Positions 51,797-60,257 of a DNA stretch of 64,000 nucleotides are shown here, piece after piece (positions within the stretch are counted from its first letter, which is position 1; each line of letters begins with the position of its first letter). Both the position numbers and the translations under genes were made by a program. The notes beneath the pieces are model-generated. The model searched no databases and had not been told where the DNA came from. It was given only the letters and a program-made list of their open reading frames with translations. The stretch is from Pseudobutyrivibrio sp. ACV-2 (GTDB lineage: Bacteria > Bacillota > Clostridia > Lachnospirales > Lachnospiraceae). Location of the stretch: the NCBI RefSeq assembly GCF_900107545.1, contig NZ_FNQZ01000016.1:1-64000 (forward strand), in the 5' to 3' direction.

Positions 51797-52930
51797 ATGA
51801 AAAAACGCTGTATTTCTGCAGTAGCCGTTATTGCTTTAATGTTTTTTTGTTTTAAAGCAGGATATGTTAATACCGCAGTAGCTGAAGTTGAAGAATTTAT
51901 AGAAGTTCAAACCGATGGAACACTTGATGATAATGCAACGAATGACAATCGTGTAAAAGTAAAAGGGATTTTTGTATCAGGCCCTATGGGTGGCTCTGAA
52001 GGTATGGACAACATCATTTCCCTCATTAACGATACTGAACTAAACACCATTGTATTAGACGTCAAAGATGATTGCGGAAATATCAGCTTTAAAATGGACA
52101 ATCAAAACGTCATAGATACTGGCGCTTGCATCCCTTATATTCAGGATATTAATGCATTTTTAAAAACCTTAAAGGATAATGATATTTATGTCATAGCAAG
52201 AATTCCATGCTTTAAAGATCCTATACTAGCCAAAGCACGACCTGACCTGGCTCTGATAGATGACCAGGGAAACCCTATAACCGATGCAGGCGGCAATGCC
52301 TGGGTCAATCCTTGTAAAGAAGAAGTCTGGAACTACATCATCAGTATTGCTGAAACTTGCTGCGAGTTAGGTTTTGATGAAATTCAACTTGATTATGTCA
52401 GATTTCCAGTTGGACAAAATGCTGCCAATGCTCTTTACGGCGCACCAACGGATGATGCCCACCGACAGGAATATATTAATCGTTTTTTAGACCAGGTAAC
52501 AGAGCGTATACATCAATATAACGTGCCTGTCGCAGCAGATGTTTTCGGAACTATAATTAAAAGCTCTGAAGATGCCGCTCATGTAGGTCAAGATTATGTT
52601 AACCTGTCCAAATCGCTTGATATCGTATGCCCCATGATTTATCCCTCTCATTACGCAAACGGCGAATATGGAATTGAAATCCCCGATGCTGAACCTTATA
52701 AAACCATTTCATCAGCTCTCAATAGTTCAAAGGATGTGTTATCCATAGTGCCAGATAGCGAATGTGCTGTCATCAGACCTTGGCTCCAGGGATTTACAGC
52801 CACATGGATAGAGGGTTCTATCGAATATGATAAAGATGCAATCAATCAGCAAATTCAGGCTGTCTACGATGCTGGATATGAGGAATGGATTATCTGGAAT
52901 TCAAAATGCCAATATGACTACTTTAGATAA
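51797..52930 (+). CDS. Secreted DUF4015 putative glycoside hydrolase
   Basis: 377 aa. Signal peptide (KKRCISAVAVIALMFFCFKA), then a TIM-barrel-type domain of the DUF4015 family: VKGIFVSGPMGGSEG (about 53-67), TIVLDVKDDCGNISF, VIARIPCFKDPILA, WVNPCKEEVWNYIISIAETC, LGFDEIQLDYVRFP (typical family block) and DIVCPMIYPSHY. GH-clan relatives act on alpha-linked glucans or unknown cell-wall glycans; no substrate is proven. The acidic residues of LDYVRFP and VAADVFG are candidate catalytic residues. Exported, no anchor. Confidence 0.88.
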   Translation: MKKRCISAVAVIALMFFCFKAGYVNTAVAEVEEFIEVQTDGTLDDNATNDNRVKVKGIFVSGPMGGSEGMDNIISLINDTELNTIVLDVKDDCGNISFKMDNQNVIDTGACIPYIQDINAFLKTLKDNDIYVIARIPCFKDPILAKARPDLALIDDQGNPITDAGGNAWVNPCKEEVWNYIISIAETCCELGFDEIQLDYVRFPVGQNAANALYGAPTDDAHRQEYINRFLDQVTERIHQYNVPVAADVFGTIIKSSEDAAHVGQDYVNLSKSLDIVCPMIYPSHYANGEYGIEIPDAEPYKTISSALNSSKDVLSIVPDSECAVIRPWLQGFTATWIEGSIEYDKDAINQQIQAVYDAGYEEWIIWNSKCQYDYFR

Positions 52931-52962
52931 ACCAAAATTTTCCATATAACCAAAATATTACA

Positions 52963-52993
52963 AAAACGCACCTGACAAAATCAGGTGCGTTTT
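52963..52993 (+). terminator. Bidirectional terminator between the DUF4015 gene and panD
   Basis: AAAACGCACCTGA (52963-52975) pairs perfectly with TCAGGTGCGTTTT (52981-52993). It ends the DUF4015 transcript and, on the other strand, the pan operon. Confidence 0.88.
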
Positions 52994-53025
52994 ATTGTAT
53001 TAGAATTCTATTTCTTTGAAAATCG

Positions 53026-53415
53026 CTATTGTTCTCCTAGCTTGCCATGCTTTTCATAATTTGTAATTCGAGCAGCTTTATTTTCATCATCCACAAAAAC
53101 CACCTTTGGCTTATGTCCCTTTGCCTCATCAGCTGGAATACTGCAGTAGCACATAATAATCACATGATCATTTACAGAAACGCAGCGGGCTGCAGCACCA
53201 TTAAGGCAAATGACACCACTGCCCCTCTCGCCTGCTATTGTGTATGTTTCAAAACGATTTCCATTTTCAACATCTACAATCTGTACCATTTCATACTCAA
53301 GAATACCCGCAGCATCCAGCAAATCCTCGTCAATAGTGATGCTGCCTACATAATCAAGCTCCGCCTGTGTTACAGTCGCTCTGTGTATTTTGCCCTTAAG
53401 CATTGTTAAATTCAT
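53026..53415 (-). CDS. panD: Aspartate 1-decarboxylase proenzyme
   Basis: 129 aa. Self-cleavage site Gly24-Ser25 in DYVGSITID gives the pyruvoyl group; Tyr22 precedes it as usual. [32 protein letters not shown] and [11 protein letters not shown] are family signatures. It makes beta-alanine from aspartate for pantothenate. Last gene of the pan operon, 15 bp after panC, and followed by a strong terminator. Confidence 0.97.
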   Translation of the reverse strand: MNLTMLKGKIHRATVTQAELDYVGSITIDEDLLDAAGILEYEMVQIVDVENGNRFETYTIAGERGSGVICLNGAAARCVSVNDHVIIMCYCSIPADEAKGHKPKVVFVDDENKAARITNYEKHGKLGEQ

Positions 53416-53430
53416 CTTGTATACCTCTTT

Positions 53431-54276
53431 CTATTCCACCACAAAGTTGTCAATCAAACGAACCTTTTCGCCAAAATAAACAGCCACTGCTGTAAGGATT
53501 GGTCCATCAATCTTATCCACCTTTTGAAGCTCGTTCCAATCTACTATTTCCACGTAATCAACTCGTGCCAGTGGCTCTGATTCAATGATATCTGTGACGG
53601 TTTGCTTTACCACATTGGCATCCTTTTCACCGGCACGAACCATTTCCTCTCCTACTGTAAGAGCTTTGTGAAGAACAAGTGCCTTCTCACGCTCCTCTTC
53701 TGTAAGATAAGTGTTGCGTGAGCTCTTTGCCAGTCCGCTTTCCTCTCGAATTATTGGACATCCCACGATTTCTATGTTGAAGTTCAAGTCTCGTACCATA
53801 CGTTTTACAATAGCAAGCTGCTGTGCATCCTTCTGTCCAAAATATGCTTTGTCAGCTTCTGTGATATTGAAAAGCTTGCTAACAACAGTACATACACCAT
53901 TAAAGTGAATAGGTCTGCTCTTTCCGCAAAGCTCTGATGATAAAGTATCAACGCCCACATAAGAATGGAATCCATCGAGGTACATTTCAGATGGTTCAGG
54001 ATGGAAAATCAAATCAGTTCCAAGACCTTCACATAAAGCACAGTCTGCCTCAAAATCTCTAGGATAAGTAGCCAAATCTTCCTTTGGGCCAAACTGAATA
54101 GGATTTACAAAATCAGAAACTATGACTTTATCGCATTCACTTCGAGCACGCTTGATTAAGCTAGCATGTCCCTCATGTAAATATCCCATTGTAGGAACCA
54201 GGCCAATTGTAAGTCCCTGTTTTTTCCACTCTCTTACGTTCTCTTTTACCTCTTTTATTGTTGTAGCCTTTATCAT
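53431..54276 (-). CDS. panC: Pantothenate synthetase
   Basis: 281 aa, standard length. It joins pantoate and beta-alanine with ATP. VPTMGYLHEGHASLI (28-42) carries the HxGH-type nucleotide motif, with VSDFVNPIQFGPKED, YFGQKDAQQLAIVKRMVRDL and the KMSKS-like ESGLAKSSRNTYL. Start ATG 54276 is two bases after the panB stop, so translation is coupled. Third gene of the operon. Confidence 0.98.
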   Translation of the reverse strand: MIKATTIKEVKENVREWKKQGLTIGLVPTMGYLHEGHASLIKRARSECDKVIVSDFVNPIQFGPKEDLATYPRDFEADCALCEGLGTDLIFHPEPSEMYLDGFHSYVGVDTLSSELCGKSRPIHFNGVCTVVSKLFNITEADKAYFGQKDAQQLAIVKRMVRDLNFNIEIVGCPIIREESGLAKSSRNTYLTEEEREKALVLHKALTVGEEMVRAGEKDANVVKQTVTDIIESEPLARVDYVEIVDWNELQKVDKIDGPILTAVAVYFGEKVRLIDNFVVE

Positions 54277-54278
54277 AA

Positions 54279-55163
54279 TTATGCCATTACCCTTTCATCT
54301 TCAAGTGTTACTGTGAATTCTGTAGTTGCTGCAGCCTTACGCACCTCTTCCATGACGGCCTCATCTATTTTGAAATTGTGCTCTTCAGCAGGAAATGCCT
54401 TTGATTTTACTTCTGTATCATATTCCTTAAACGCGCGCTTCATTTCCTCACCGATATTTGCAAAATGCTTTACAAACTTTGGCTTAAATCCGCTGAACAT
54501 TCCAAGCATATCCTGATATACAAGCACCTGACCATCACAGCCGTTTCCAGCACCGATACCAATAGTTGGGATTGACAGTTCCTGTGAAATAAGTGTTGCA
54601 AGCTCCTCTGGTACACATTCAAGTGTAACCATAAATGCTCCTGCCTCCTCTACAGCCTTTGCATCCTTGAGAATCTGAATAGCACGCTCTACATTTTTGC
54701 CCTGCACCTTAAAACCGCCAAATGCATTGATAGACTGTGGTGTAAGGCCTATATGTGCAACAACTGGAATATCCGCATTTACGATAGCACGAATCTGCTC
54801 ACAAACTGAAGCACCACCCTCAAGCTTAACTGCCTGAGCATGACCTTCTTTAATTAAACGGCCTGCATTTTTTACTGCATCGTAAACTGATGTCTGATAA
54901 GACATGAATGGCATATCTGCCACAAGAAATGTATCTTTAAGACCTCTTGAAACTGAGGCACAATGATGAATGATATCATCCACTGTTACTGGCAGTGTAT
55001 CGCTATAGCCCATCATTGTCATGCCAAGTGAATCGCCGATAAGGATAGCATTAATTCCGGCCTCCTCCATAAGGCATGCTGTTGAATAATCATAACATGT
55101 AAGCATGCTGATTTTTTCTTTGTCCCTCTTCATCTGCTGAAGTGTGGTAACTGTGTTTTTCAT
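54279..55163 (-). CDS. panB: 3-methyl-2-oxobutanoate hydroxymethyltransferase
   Basis: 294 aa from the ATG at 55163 (AGGAGAAT upstream); a longer frame overlapping the upstream gene is rejected. It adds a hydroxymethyl group from methylene-THF to ketoisovalerate. [35 protein letters not shown] (metal Asp), [16 protein letters not shown] and [21 protein letters not shown] are all family blocks; [15 protein letters not shown] has the catalytic Glu. Seven bases downstream of the PanG-like gene. Confidence 0.98.
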   Translation of the reverse strand: MKNTVTTLQQMKRDKEKISMLTCYDYSTACLMEEAGINAILIGDSLGMTMMGYSDTLPVTVDDIIHHCASVSRGLKDTFLVADMPFMSYQTSVYDAVKNAGRLIKEGHAQAVKLEGGASVCEQIRAIVNADIPVVAHIGLTPQSINAFGGFKVQGKNVERAIQILKDAKAVEEAGAFMVTLECVPEELATLISQELSIPTIGIGAGNGCDGQVLVYQDMLGMFSGFKPKFVKHFANIGEEMKRAFKEYDTEVKSKAFPAEEHNFKIDEAVMEEVRKAAATTEFTVTLEDERVMA

Positions 55164-55170
55164 TATTCTC

Positions 55171-56022
55171 CTAATCCTCCTGATTGTTAAGTAGAAGCTC
55201 CAATTTGCTATAATCCGATTGGGGATGCTTTTCTTTTGCAATCTCCATAGTCTTAATTGAAAGAATTCGATAAATATCTCTATCAATACCTGTAAATGTA
55301 TCCAGGTGCTTTGCTACCGTACCCAAATCGTTACGTTCTATAGGGCCAGTTAATGCGGCTTTTGTACCAACATTTAACACCTTTTGCACATTCCCTGCTA
55401 AAAGTGGTGCGATGGCATCACTCATCTGATCCTCCGCAAATCCGCATTTACGAAGTTCGTCCTGAGTAGCCTGCACCAGTGCAACCACCAGATTTGAACA
55501 CATAACAGCTGCCCCGTGATACCTTGTTTTCACCGAAGCATCAATAGTTACTGATTTTATTCCACTTTTATCTAAAAGTGACTTGATTTCATCTATATGA
55601 TGCTCGTTTCCTTCAATTGTAAATAATGCTTTTGGAAGCTCCTGGTAAGATCTGTACCTATCAGATACAGCCAGTAATGGATGGACCGAGAAACCGAATG
55701 CGCCAGTTTCCTCTATATCCTTAAAGATTTTCGAAGATAAAGAACCGCTGCAATGACATATCATTTTTCCAGCAATATTCATGTGTTTTATACTGTCCCA
55801 AACCATAGGAATGACATCATCCGGAACAGTGATGAACACTGTATCACTTTCTTCAATTAATGTCTCTAAATTTTGAAAATGTTTTGACTTTGTAAAATCC
55901 GCCGCATCTTCAGCGGAAGTAGACGTGCGACTATAATAGCCTGCAAGAATGTGCTGTGTTTCGGCAAAAAGCATTCCAAGAGAACAGCCTACTTTTCCAG
56001 CACCTACAAATCCAACCTTCAT
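55171..56022 (-). CDS. panG: Rossmann/DUF2520 reductase, PanG-like ketopantoate reductase
   Basis: 283 aa from the ATG at 56022, fixed by AAGGAGGTG eight bases upstream. N-terminal NAD(P) site [17 protein letters not shown] (2-18) with [22 protein letters not shown], and [11 protein letters not shown]; then the DUF2520 helical domain with [12 protein letters not shown] and [22 protein letters not shown]2520 proteins in pan operons supply ketopantoate reduction where panE is missing (PanG, described in Francisella and Enterococcus). Being first in a panB-panC-panD operon supports that role. Symbol is by inference. Confidence 0.75.
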   Translation of the reverse strand: MKVGFVGAGKVGCSLGMLFAETQHILAGYYSRTSTSAEDAADFTKSKHFQNLETLIEESDTVFITVPDDVIPMVWDSIKHMNIAGKMICHCSGSLSSKIFKDIEETGAFGFSVHPLLAVSDRYRSYQELPKALFTIEGNEHHIDEIKSLLDKSGIKSVTIDASVKTRYHGAAVMCSNLVVALVQATQDELRKCGFAEDQMSDAIAPLLAGNVQKVLNVGTKAALTGPIERNDLGTVAKHLDTFTGIDRDIYRILSIKTMEIAKEKHPQSDYSKLELLLNNQED

Positions 56023-56372
56023 CGGCAACACCTCCTTAAAATATGGGGGTGATACAGTCTCGTTCAAAATGATACGAGCAGCCATCCGGCCTACCTTTTT
56101 AAAATTTAGAAGCTAAAAGGTATAGTTTCTTTCGAATACCATCCGCTAGACAATATATCATTTGTGTCTACGATTGTAAATAGATTATTTTTACATTGTA
56201 CACTTGAATAATAAGTTTCACATTGATTACACAATCCATTAAATATTCAGATATCTTTGGCTCTATAATACTTTTGTTTTGAATATTATAGTGGTAAAAT
56301 AGTCGTATCCTATTAAATAACGGCAATAGGAAATACTATGGGGAACTATTATTATGTAAGAGGAGGTTACTT
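56023..56372. other. Divergent promoter region between pan operon and dfx
   Basis: AAGGAGGTG just upstream of 56022 serves the PanG-like gene and AGGAGGTTACTT before 56373 serves dfx. Several A/T-rich boxes occur, for instance TAAAAT near 56293. No hairpin, riboswitch or Per-like operator is clear. Confidence 0.45.
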
Positions 56373-56744
56373 ATGAAATTCTTTGTTTGTGAAGTTTGCG
56401 GCAACTTCGTTGGCATGATTAAGGAGTCCGGTGCTCCTATGACCTGCTGCGGACAGAAAATGAAAGAGCTGGTGCCAGGTACTTCTGATGGTGCTGTTGA
56501 AAAGCACGTACCTGTAGTTACAGTTGACGGCAACAAAGTTACTGTAATTGTTGGCTCTGTTGAACATCCAATGGCTCCAGAGCACTTTATTGAGTGGATT
56601 GCTCTTGAGACATCTAAAGGTGCTCAGAGAAAAGTTCTTGAGCCAGGTGCTAAACCATGTGCTGAATTCATGCTAACAGACGATGATTCTGTTATCGCAG
56701 CTTATGCTTACTGCAATTTACATGGTCTTTGGAAGTCTGAATAA
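56373..56744 (+). CDS. dfx: Desulfoferrodoxin (superoxide reductase)
   Basis: 123 aa, the two-iron class. Desulforedoxin-like centre I: Cys6, Cys9, Cys25 and Cys26. Centre II: His45 (EKHVPVV, with conserved Glu43 and Lys44), His65 and His71 (VEHPMAPEHFIEW), Cys114 and His117 (YCNLHGLW). It reduces superoxide to peroxide without making oxygen, a standard oxygen defence of strict anaerobes. AGGAGG precedes the ATG; single gene with its own terminator. All ligands are present. Confidence 0.97.
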   Translation: MKFFVCEVCGNFVGMIKESGAPMTCCGQKMKELVPGTSDGAVEKHVPVVTVDGNKVTVIVGSVEHPMAPEHFIEWIALETSKGAQRKVLEPGAKPCAEFMLTDDDSVIAAYAYCNLHGLWKSE

Positions 56745-56870
56745 AATTAATACGTGACAGAATAAGGCAAAACATGTTATTTGTTTTAATAACCTAATAA
56801 ATCTATTTATTCTGTTTATTCTGTTTAGTTATATTATTTCTATTTGTGTCTTTTGTGTGTTTAGTCTATT

Positions 56871-56914
56871 AAGTGTCGAGGATAAGTATAAAACAAAGTC
56901 CTCGACACTTTTTT
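56871..56914 (+). terminator. Terminator of dfx
   Basis: AAGTGTCGAGGA (56871-56882) pairs perfectly with TCCTCGACACTT (56899-56910), then TTTT. It lies about 125 bp past the dfx stop, so the dfx mRNA has a long 3' UTR. Confidence 0.85.
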
Positions 56915-56939
56915 CGCAAATTATAACGCCTATACAAAA

Positions 56940-56979
56940 AACTCTCAAATAAAGTAGTGTTCTACTTTATTTGAGAGTT
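56940..56979 (-). terminator. Terminator of the partner-switching locus
   Basis: AACTCTCAAATAAAGTAG (56940-56957) pairs perfectly with CTACTTTATTTGAGAGTT (56962-56979), 18-bp stem, loop TGTT, then TTTTTTGT on the minus strand. It is 20 bp past the stop at 57000. Confidence 0.9.
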
Positions 56980-56999
56980 GTAAACTCGCTATTATTTGT

Positions 57000-57815
57000 T
57001 TAATCCTCGTCCTCATACAAAGCATAGCTAATATCATCTAGCTCTGCATGGAAGAATTCAGCCCAGCTATATTGGTTCATATAATCTCCAAGATATTGGT
57101 ACTTAGACTCCTTTTTCTTATCAAGCCAGTCAAACAAATCACACTCGATTTTATCTTTGGCAATAGCCATGCTACCGCGCTGTTTGATAATGATGCCATC
57201 CAACTTATACTTTTTAAAAGTATTCTGCAAATCCTGTCTAAGATTACACAAATATGAAAGCTTTTTATCTGGATCACCATCATCCTCCCATAAAGATGCA
57301 ATCAGCTCTCCATTGGAAGTTTGTGCCCCACGGTTATTAACCAATATTGCCACGATTTCCTTTGTTCTATTATATTTAAACGCAACAGGCTCGCCATCAA
57401 CAAATAACTCAAAGTTACCGAATGTCTGGGCAAACACTCTTTTATATTTCTTTCGAATCTCTGGATATCTTAAAGTATCCAGTTCTTTTCCTATTCTCTC
57501 CTCTACTTCAGGCTTATATATATATCCGCTGGCATGAAGTTGCATAGCCTCAAATGCAAATTCCTTATGTTCAGTCAGGAATATAATGTTCATTGAAGGA
57601 TTAAGCTCCACCAAATATTTTCCCAAATCAATTCCTGAAAGTTCCGGCATATTTACATCTAAAAATGCCACATCTATTTCCTCTTCGCGGGCTTTAGCCA
57701 AAGCAGAAAGCGCACTATCAAAAGCAAAGCACTGTGAACCAGGCTTTATCTTTTCAATAAGTCCTACAACTTTATCAAGAGAAGTGCGCTCGTCATCTAC
57801 TGCTAAAAATTTCAC
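57000..57815 (-). CDS. Response regulator with winged-helix/BTAD-like output
   Basis: 271 aa. Receiver: Asp7-Asp8, phosphoacceptor Asp53 (AFLDVNMPELSG), Lys near 102 (GYIYKPEVEE). Then a Trans_reg_C-type winged helix (about 128-215): RVFAQTFGNFELFVDGEPVA, RTKEIVAILVNNRGAQTSNG and LSYLCNLRQDLQNTFKKY, as in SARP-like regulators. The last 55 residues are acidic. No kinase gene is adjacent; phosphorylation may come from a kinase elsewhere. Last gene of the minus-strand partner-switching run, 15 bp after the gene at 57831. Confidence 0.88.
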   Translation of the reverse strand: MKFLAVDDERTSLDKVVGLIEKIKPGSQCFAFDSALSALAKAREEEIDVAFLDVNMPELSGIDLGKYLVELNPSMNIIFLTEHKEFAFEAMQLHASGYIYKPEVEERIGKELDTLRYPEIRKKYKRVFAQTFGNFELFVDGEPVAFKYNRTKEIVAILVNNRGAQTSNGELIASLWEDDGDPDKKLSYLCNLRQDLQNTFKKYKLDGIIIKQRGSMAIAKDKIECDLFDWLDKKKESKYQYLGDYMNQYSWAEFFHAELDDISYALYEDED

Positions 57816-57830
57816 ACCGCACCTCCCTTA

Positions 57831-58316
57831 TTAAATTTTTATTGGCTTAACCTTTTGATTCATACGCTGTTCGGCAGTCATATGTAAAGGATCTGCCTCG
57901 CCAACCACCAACGTATCTCCGTCATTAATTGCCGCCTCATGCAAAGGGCCGCAATTCATATCAGCAATTACAAGTGCTGCAAATCTGTCATAATTATCGA
58001 AATCAATCACTGGAAAATGATATTTCATTCTATACCAATGATTTGGATCGTACCCCATGCTTCCGATATACAGACGATCTGCAGTATCAGCCACCTCATC
58101 AACACCTGCAGGCTGACCCATTTCCAGATTGAACTCATCACAAAATAAAACTGCATAGGCCTTTAATACTCTGTCCCTAACAGTCTCATCTGTACCATCA
58201 TTGTTTTTACGACCAGTTACAGAATCCATCACCTCATAATAATAATCCTGGGCCTGCTCGCTATCATCAAAATTAACTATGGCGTTGAAAAATTCTTTTT
58301 CTTTAAACTTTTCCAC
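57831..58316 (-). CDS. Hypothetical protein of the partner-switching locus
   Basis: 161 aa, acidic, cytosolic. Blocks such as RDRVLKAYAVLFCDEFNLEM, ADTADRLYIGSMGYDPNHWY and DFDNYDRFAALVIADMNCGP look conserved, but I do not recognise the family. It sits between an anti-sigma-antagonist gene and a response regulator with gaps of 32 and 15 bp, so it belongs to the operon and may be an output or adaptor. Confidence 0.65.
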   Translation of the reverse strand: MEKFKEKEFFNAIVNFDDSEQAQDYYYEVMDSVTGRKNNDGTDETVRDRVLKAYAVLFCDEFNLEMGQPAGVDEVADTADRLYIGSMGYDPNHWYRMKYHFPVIDFDNYDRFAALVIADMNCGPLHEAAINDGDTLVVGEADPLHMTAEQRMNQKVKPIKI

Positions 58317-58348
58317 TTTAGCCCCCTAACAATAGCTTTTTTCATTCA

Positions 58349-58648
58349 TTACTGAATATTTAATATATCTGAGAACCCTGTAACGTCGAAAATCTCCTGT
58401 ACTTCCTCTGAAGGGTGCATAACTGTCATGTTTCCCTGTCTATTCATGATTTTTTGTGCTGATAAAAATGTTCTTAAACCAGCACTGGAAATATACTCAA
58501 GCTTTCTTACTTCAAAAATTAGCTCTTTTACTCCATCTAAATCCGATTTAACCACTGCTTCCAAATCCGGAGCACTTGTAGTATCGAGGCGACCCTCTAA
58601 TTCGATAGTCAACACTCCATCATTCTGTGTTTTTGATATATTTAACAT
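58349..58648 (-). CDS. STAS-domain anti-sigma factor antagonist
   Basis: 99 aa. The STAS fold is complete: LTIELEGRLDTTSAPDLEAV (13-32) and the phosphorylation helix LEYISSAGLRTFLSAQKIMN with the conserved Ser near 56-57. In its unphosphorylated state it binds an RsbW-like kinase and releases the kinase's partner. Closely similar to the STAS gene at 59878, so a paralogous pair. Directly after the 221-aa gene. Confidence 0.95.
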   Translation of the reverse strand: MLNISKTQNDGVLTIELEGRLDTTSAPDLEAVVKSDLDGVKELIFEVRKLEYISSAGLRTFLSAQKIMNRQGNMTVMHPSEEVQEIFDVTGFSDILNIQ

Positions 58649-58660
58649 GATAAAACCCTC

Positions 58661-59326
58661 CTAATTTGTCTCCATAATAATAGCCATTTCGATTTGATTC
58701 TTTTCTACTCCGACTATAACGTCTTTAGCAACACTTGCCACAATGGATTTTTCCAGCTCATCCCAATATTTCTGGGATTCCACATTACCTTCCAGTGAAT
58801 CCTTGTAATTATCCATAGACCACATAAATCCTCCAAACGAACCAGGACCTGTGGAAACTGAAGTATCAAGATATGTACCTGAAATACCTGCTCCATATCC
58901 GTTGTACTTTTGTTGAAGCTTCATAACGCCATCATAGTTCAATAAACCAGTCTCGATGAAATCTCTAACTTTTCCCATAAATCCTATAGCAAGAGCATTT
59001 TCTCCAGTTGAAGAAACAGACATTAAATCAGACTTTTTATCTATGTCCATATCAGTCTTACCAAGAAGTCTAAGCCAGCACTCATCCTTATATTTTTCAA
59101 CCCAAATTCTAGCTGTAAAATCTTCTGTGATTGCTTTGACCATTCCAATAGTTTCTTCAAATAGAAGCTTCATATGAAGCGCATCTCTTTTTTTCAACTG
59201 CAAAGAATCTATAATACCGTCCACAGCAGCATATACATCTTTTAGCTTTTCATCGTCATCACTGATGTAAATATGCTCCGTTGAGAGTTCCGGGATTTGT
59301 TTATTATTCTTAATCATCGTCTCCAT
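58661..59326 (-). CDS. Unknown protein, possibly degenerate HATPase-like partner
   Basis: 221 aa from the ATG at 59326 (GGGAGG upstream). Residues about 45-65 (LKKRDALHMKLLFEETIGMV) resemble the N-box helix of RsbW-type ATPases, but the magnesium-binding Asn is absent; the later part (LALIGFMGKVRDF-like and YNGYGAGISGTYLDTSVSTG) has no recognisable G boxes. It may be a pseudo-kinase that binds STAS partners, or a new family. Its place between STAS and RsbW-like genes is the main clue. No membrane span. Confidence 0.6.
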   Translation of the reverse strand: METMIKNNKQIPELSTEHIYISDDDEKLKDVYAAVDGIIDSLQLKKRDALHMKLLFEETIGMVKAITEDFTARIWVEKYKDECWLRLLGKTDMDIDKKSDLMSVSSTGENALAIGFMGKVRDFIETGLLNYDGVMKLQQKYNGYGAGISGTYLDTSVSTGPGSFGGFMWSMDNYKDSLEGNVESQKYWDELEKSIVASVAKDVIVGVEKNQIEMAIIMETN

Positions 59327-59415
59327 TACAATAGCCTCCCTCAATTATTTATTTAACATAGAAATTTTATCAAATGATTTATCACACAAATATCACAGTC
59401 TGATTTTATGAGCCA

Positions 59416-59829
59416 TTACTTTGACCAGGTATATGAAATGGTCAAAATATTTTTCCCATCCTTATATTGATATGAAACCTCATCCATACTCTTTTTGACA
59501 ATAAGAATACCAAGACCCCCTATTTCCCTTTCATCTGCAGACAAAGTAGTATCCGGGTCCTCATGTTCCAATGGATTATATGGTGTTCCACAATCTTTAA
59601 ACAGGATTACAATAGATTTTTTGTCATTATCCACATCAATATCTATCTCAGCATTGCCCACCGAATCACCGTAAGCATAATTTGCAATATTGACAAATAT
59701 TTCTTCGACAGCGACAGAAATCTTCATCTGCTCTTTCATCGAACAGCCTGCTTCCTCCAACTCCTTTTCTATAATAGAAAGAAGCTCAGTTGTGTTTTCC
59801 AATGTTGCCTGTAATTCTATTTTTTTCAA
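59416..59829 (-). CDS. RsbW/SpoIIAB-like anti-sigma kinase
   Basis: 137 aa. HATPase_c_2 domain with N box ISVAVEEIFVNIANYAYG (about 37-54), the Asp-Gly block FKDCGTPYNPLEH and G box EREIGGLGILIVKKSMD (about 101-117). It should bind ATP, phosphorylate a STAS antagonist on serine and sequester a target (sigma factor or other) in the cytosol. It lies between the two STAS genes, so it probably acts on one or both. Confidence 0.93.
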   Translation of the reverse strand: MKKIELQATLENTTELLSIIEKELEEAGCSMKEQMKISVAVEEIFVNIANYAYGDSVGNAEIDIDVDNDKKSIVILFKDCGTPYNPLEHEDPDTTLSADEREIGGLGILIVKKSMDEVSYQYKDGKNILTISYTWSK

Positions 59830-59877
59830 CTTGTCCCCTTTTGTCTGAAATCTAAAGCACTACTAATGTACTTTTTA

Positions 59878-60177
59878 CTATTCAATAGTAAAAATATCTG
59901 AAAAACCGGTCACTTCAAATATTTCCAAAACTTCTTCAGAAGAATTCTTAACTACCATATTTCCCTGCTTATTCATAATTTTCTGGGATGAAAGAAGCAC
60001 TCTAAGTCCAGCACTAGAGATATAATCAAGTGCCTTGAGATCAAAAGTCAAATCAGTTACTCCTTCAATTTCTTCATTTATTACATTTTCCAACTGTGGT
60101 GCAGTTGTAGTGTCCAAACGCCCTTCTATAGCAATTGTAAGTTTGCTGCCTTCTTTAACCTTATTAATGTTTAACAT
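59878..60177 (-). CDS. STAS-domain anti-sigma factor antagonist (second copy)
   Basis: 99 aa. LTIAIEGRLDTTTAPQLENV (13-32) and LDYISSAGLRVLLSSQKIMN with the conserved Ser near 56-57, highly similar to the copy at 58349. Dephosphorylated by a SpoIIE-type phosphatase and rephosphorylated by the RsbW-like kinase. Directly downstream of the 527-aa phosphatase gene with an 80-bp gap. Confidence 0.95.
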   Translation of the reverse strand: MLNINKVKEGSKLTIAIEGRLDTTTAPQLENVINEEIEGVTDLTFDLKALDYISSAGLRVLLSSQKIMNKQGNMVVKNSSEEVLEIFEVTGFSDIFTIE

Positions 60178-60257
60178 TTAATGTCCTCCTCCAAATTATT
60201 TGCTTTCATTATACTCTATCAATTTGTTGTGCGCTATAAATCTATTTTAACAATTAT

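Noticed and set aside
55164-55286. 41-codon N-terminal extension of panB
   Set aside because: It overlaps the upstream gene in another frame; AGGAGAAT and the family start MKNTVTTLQ support 55163.
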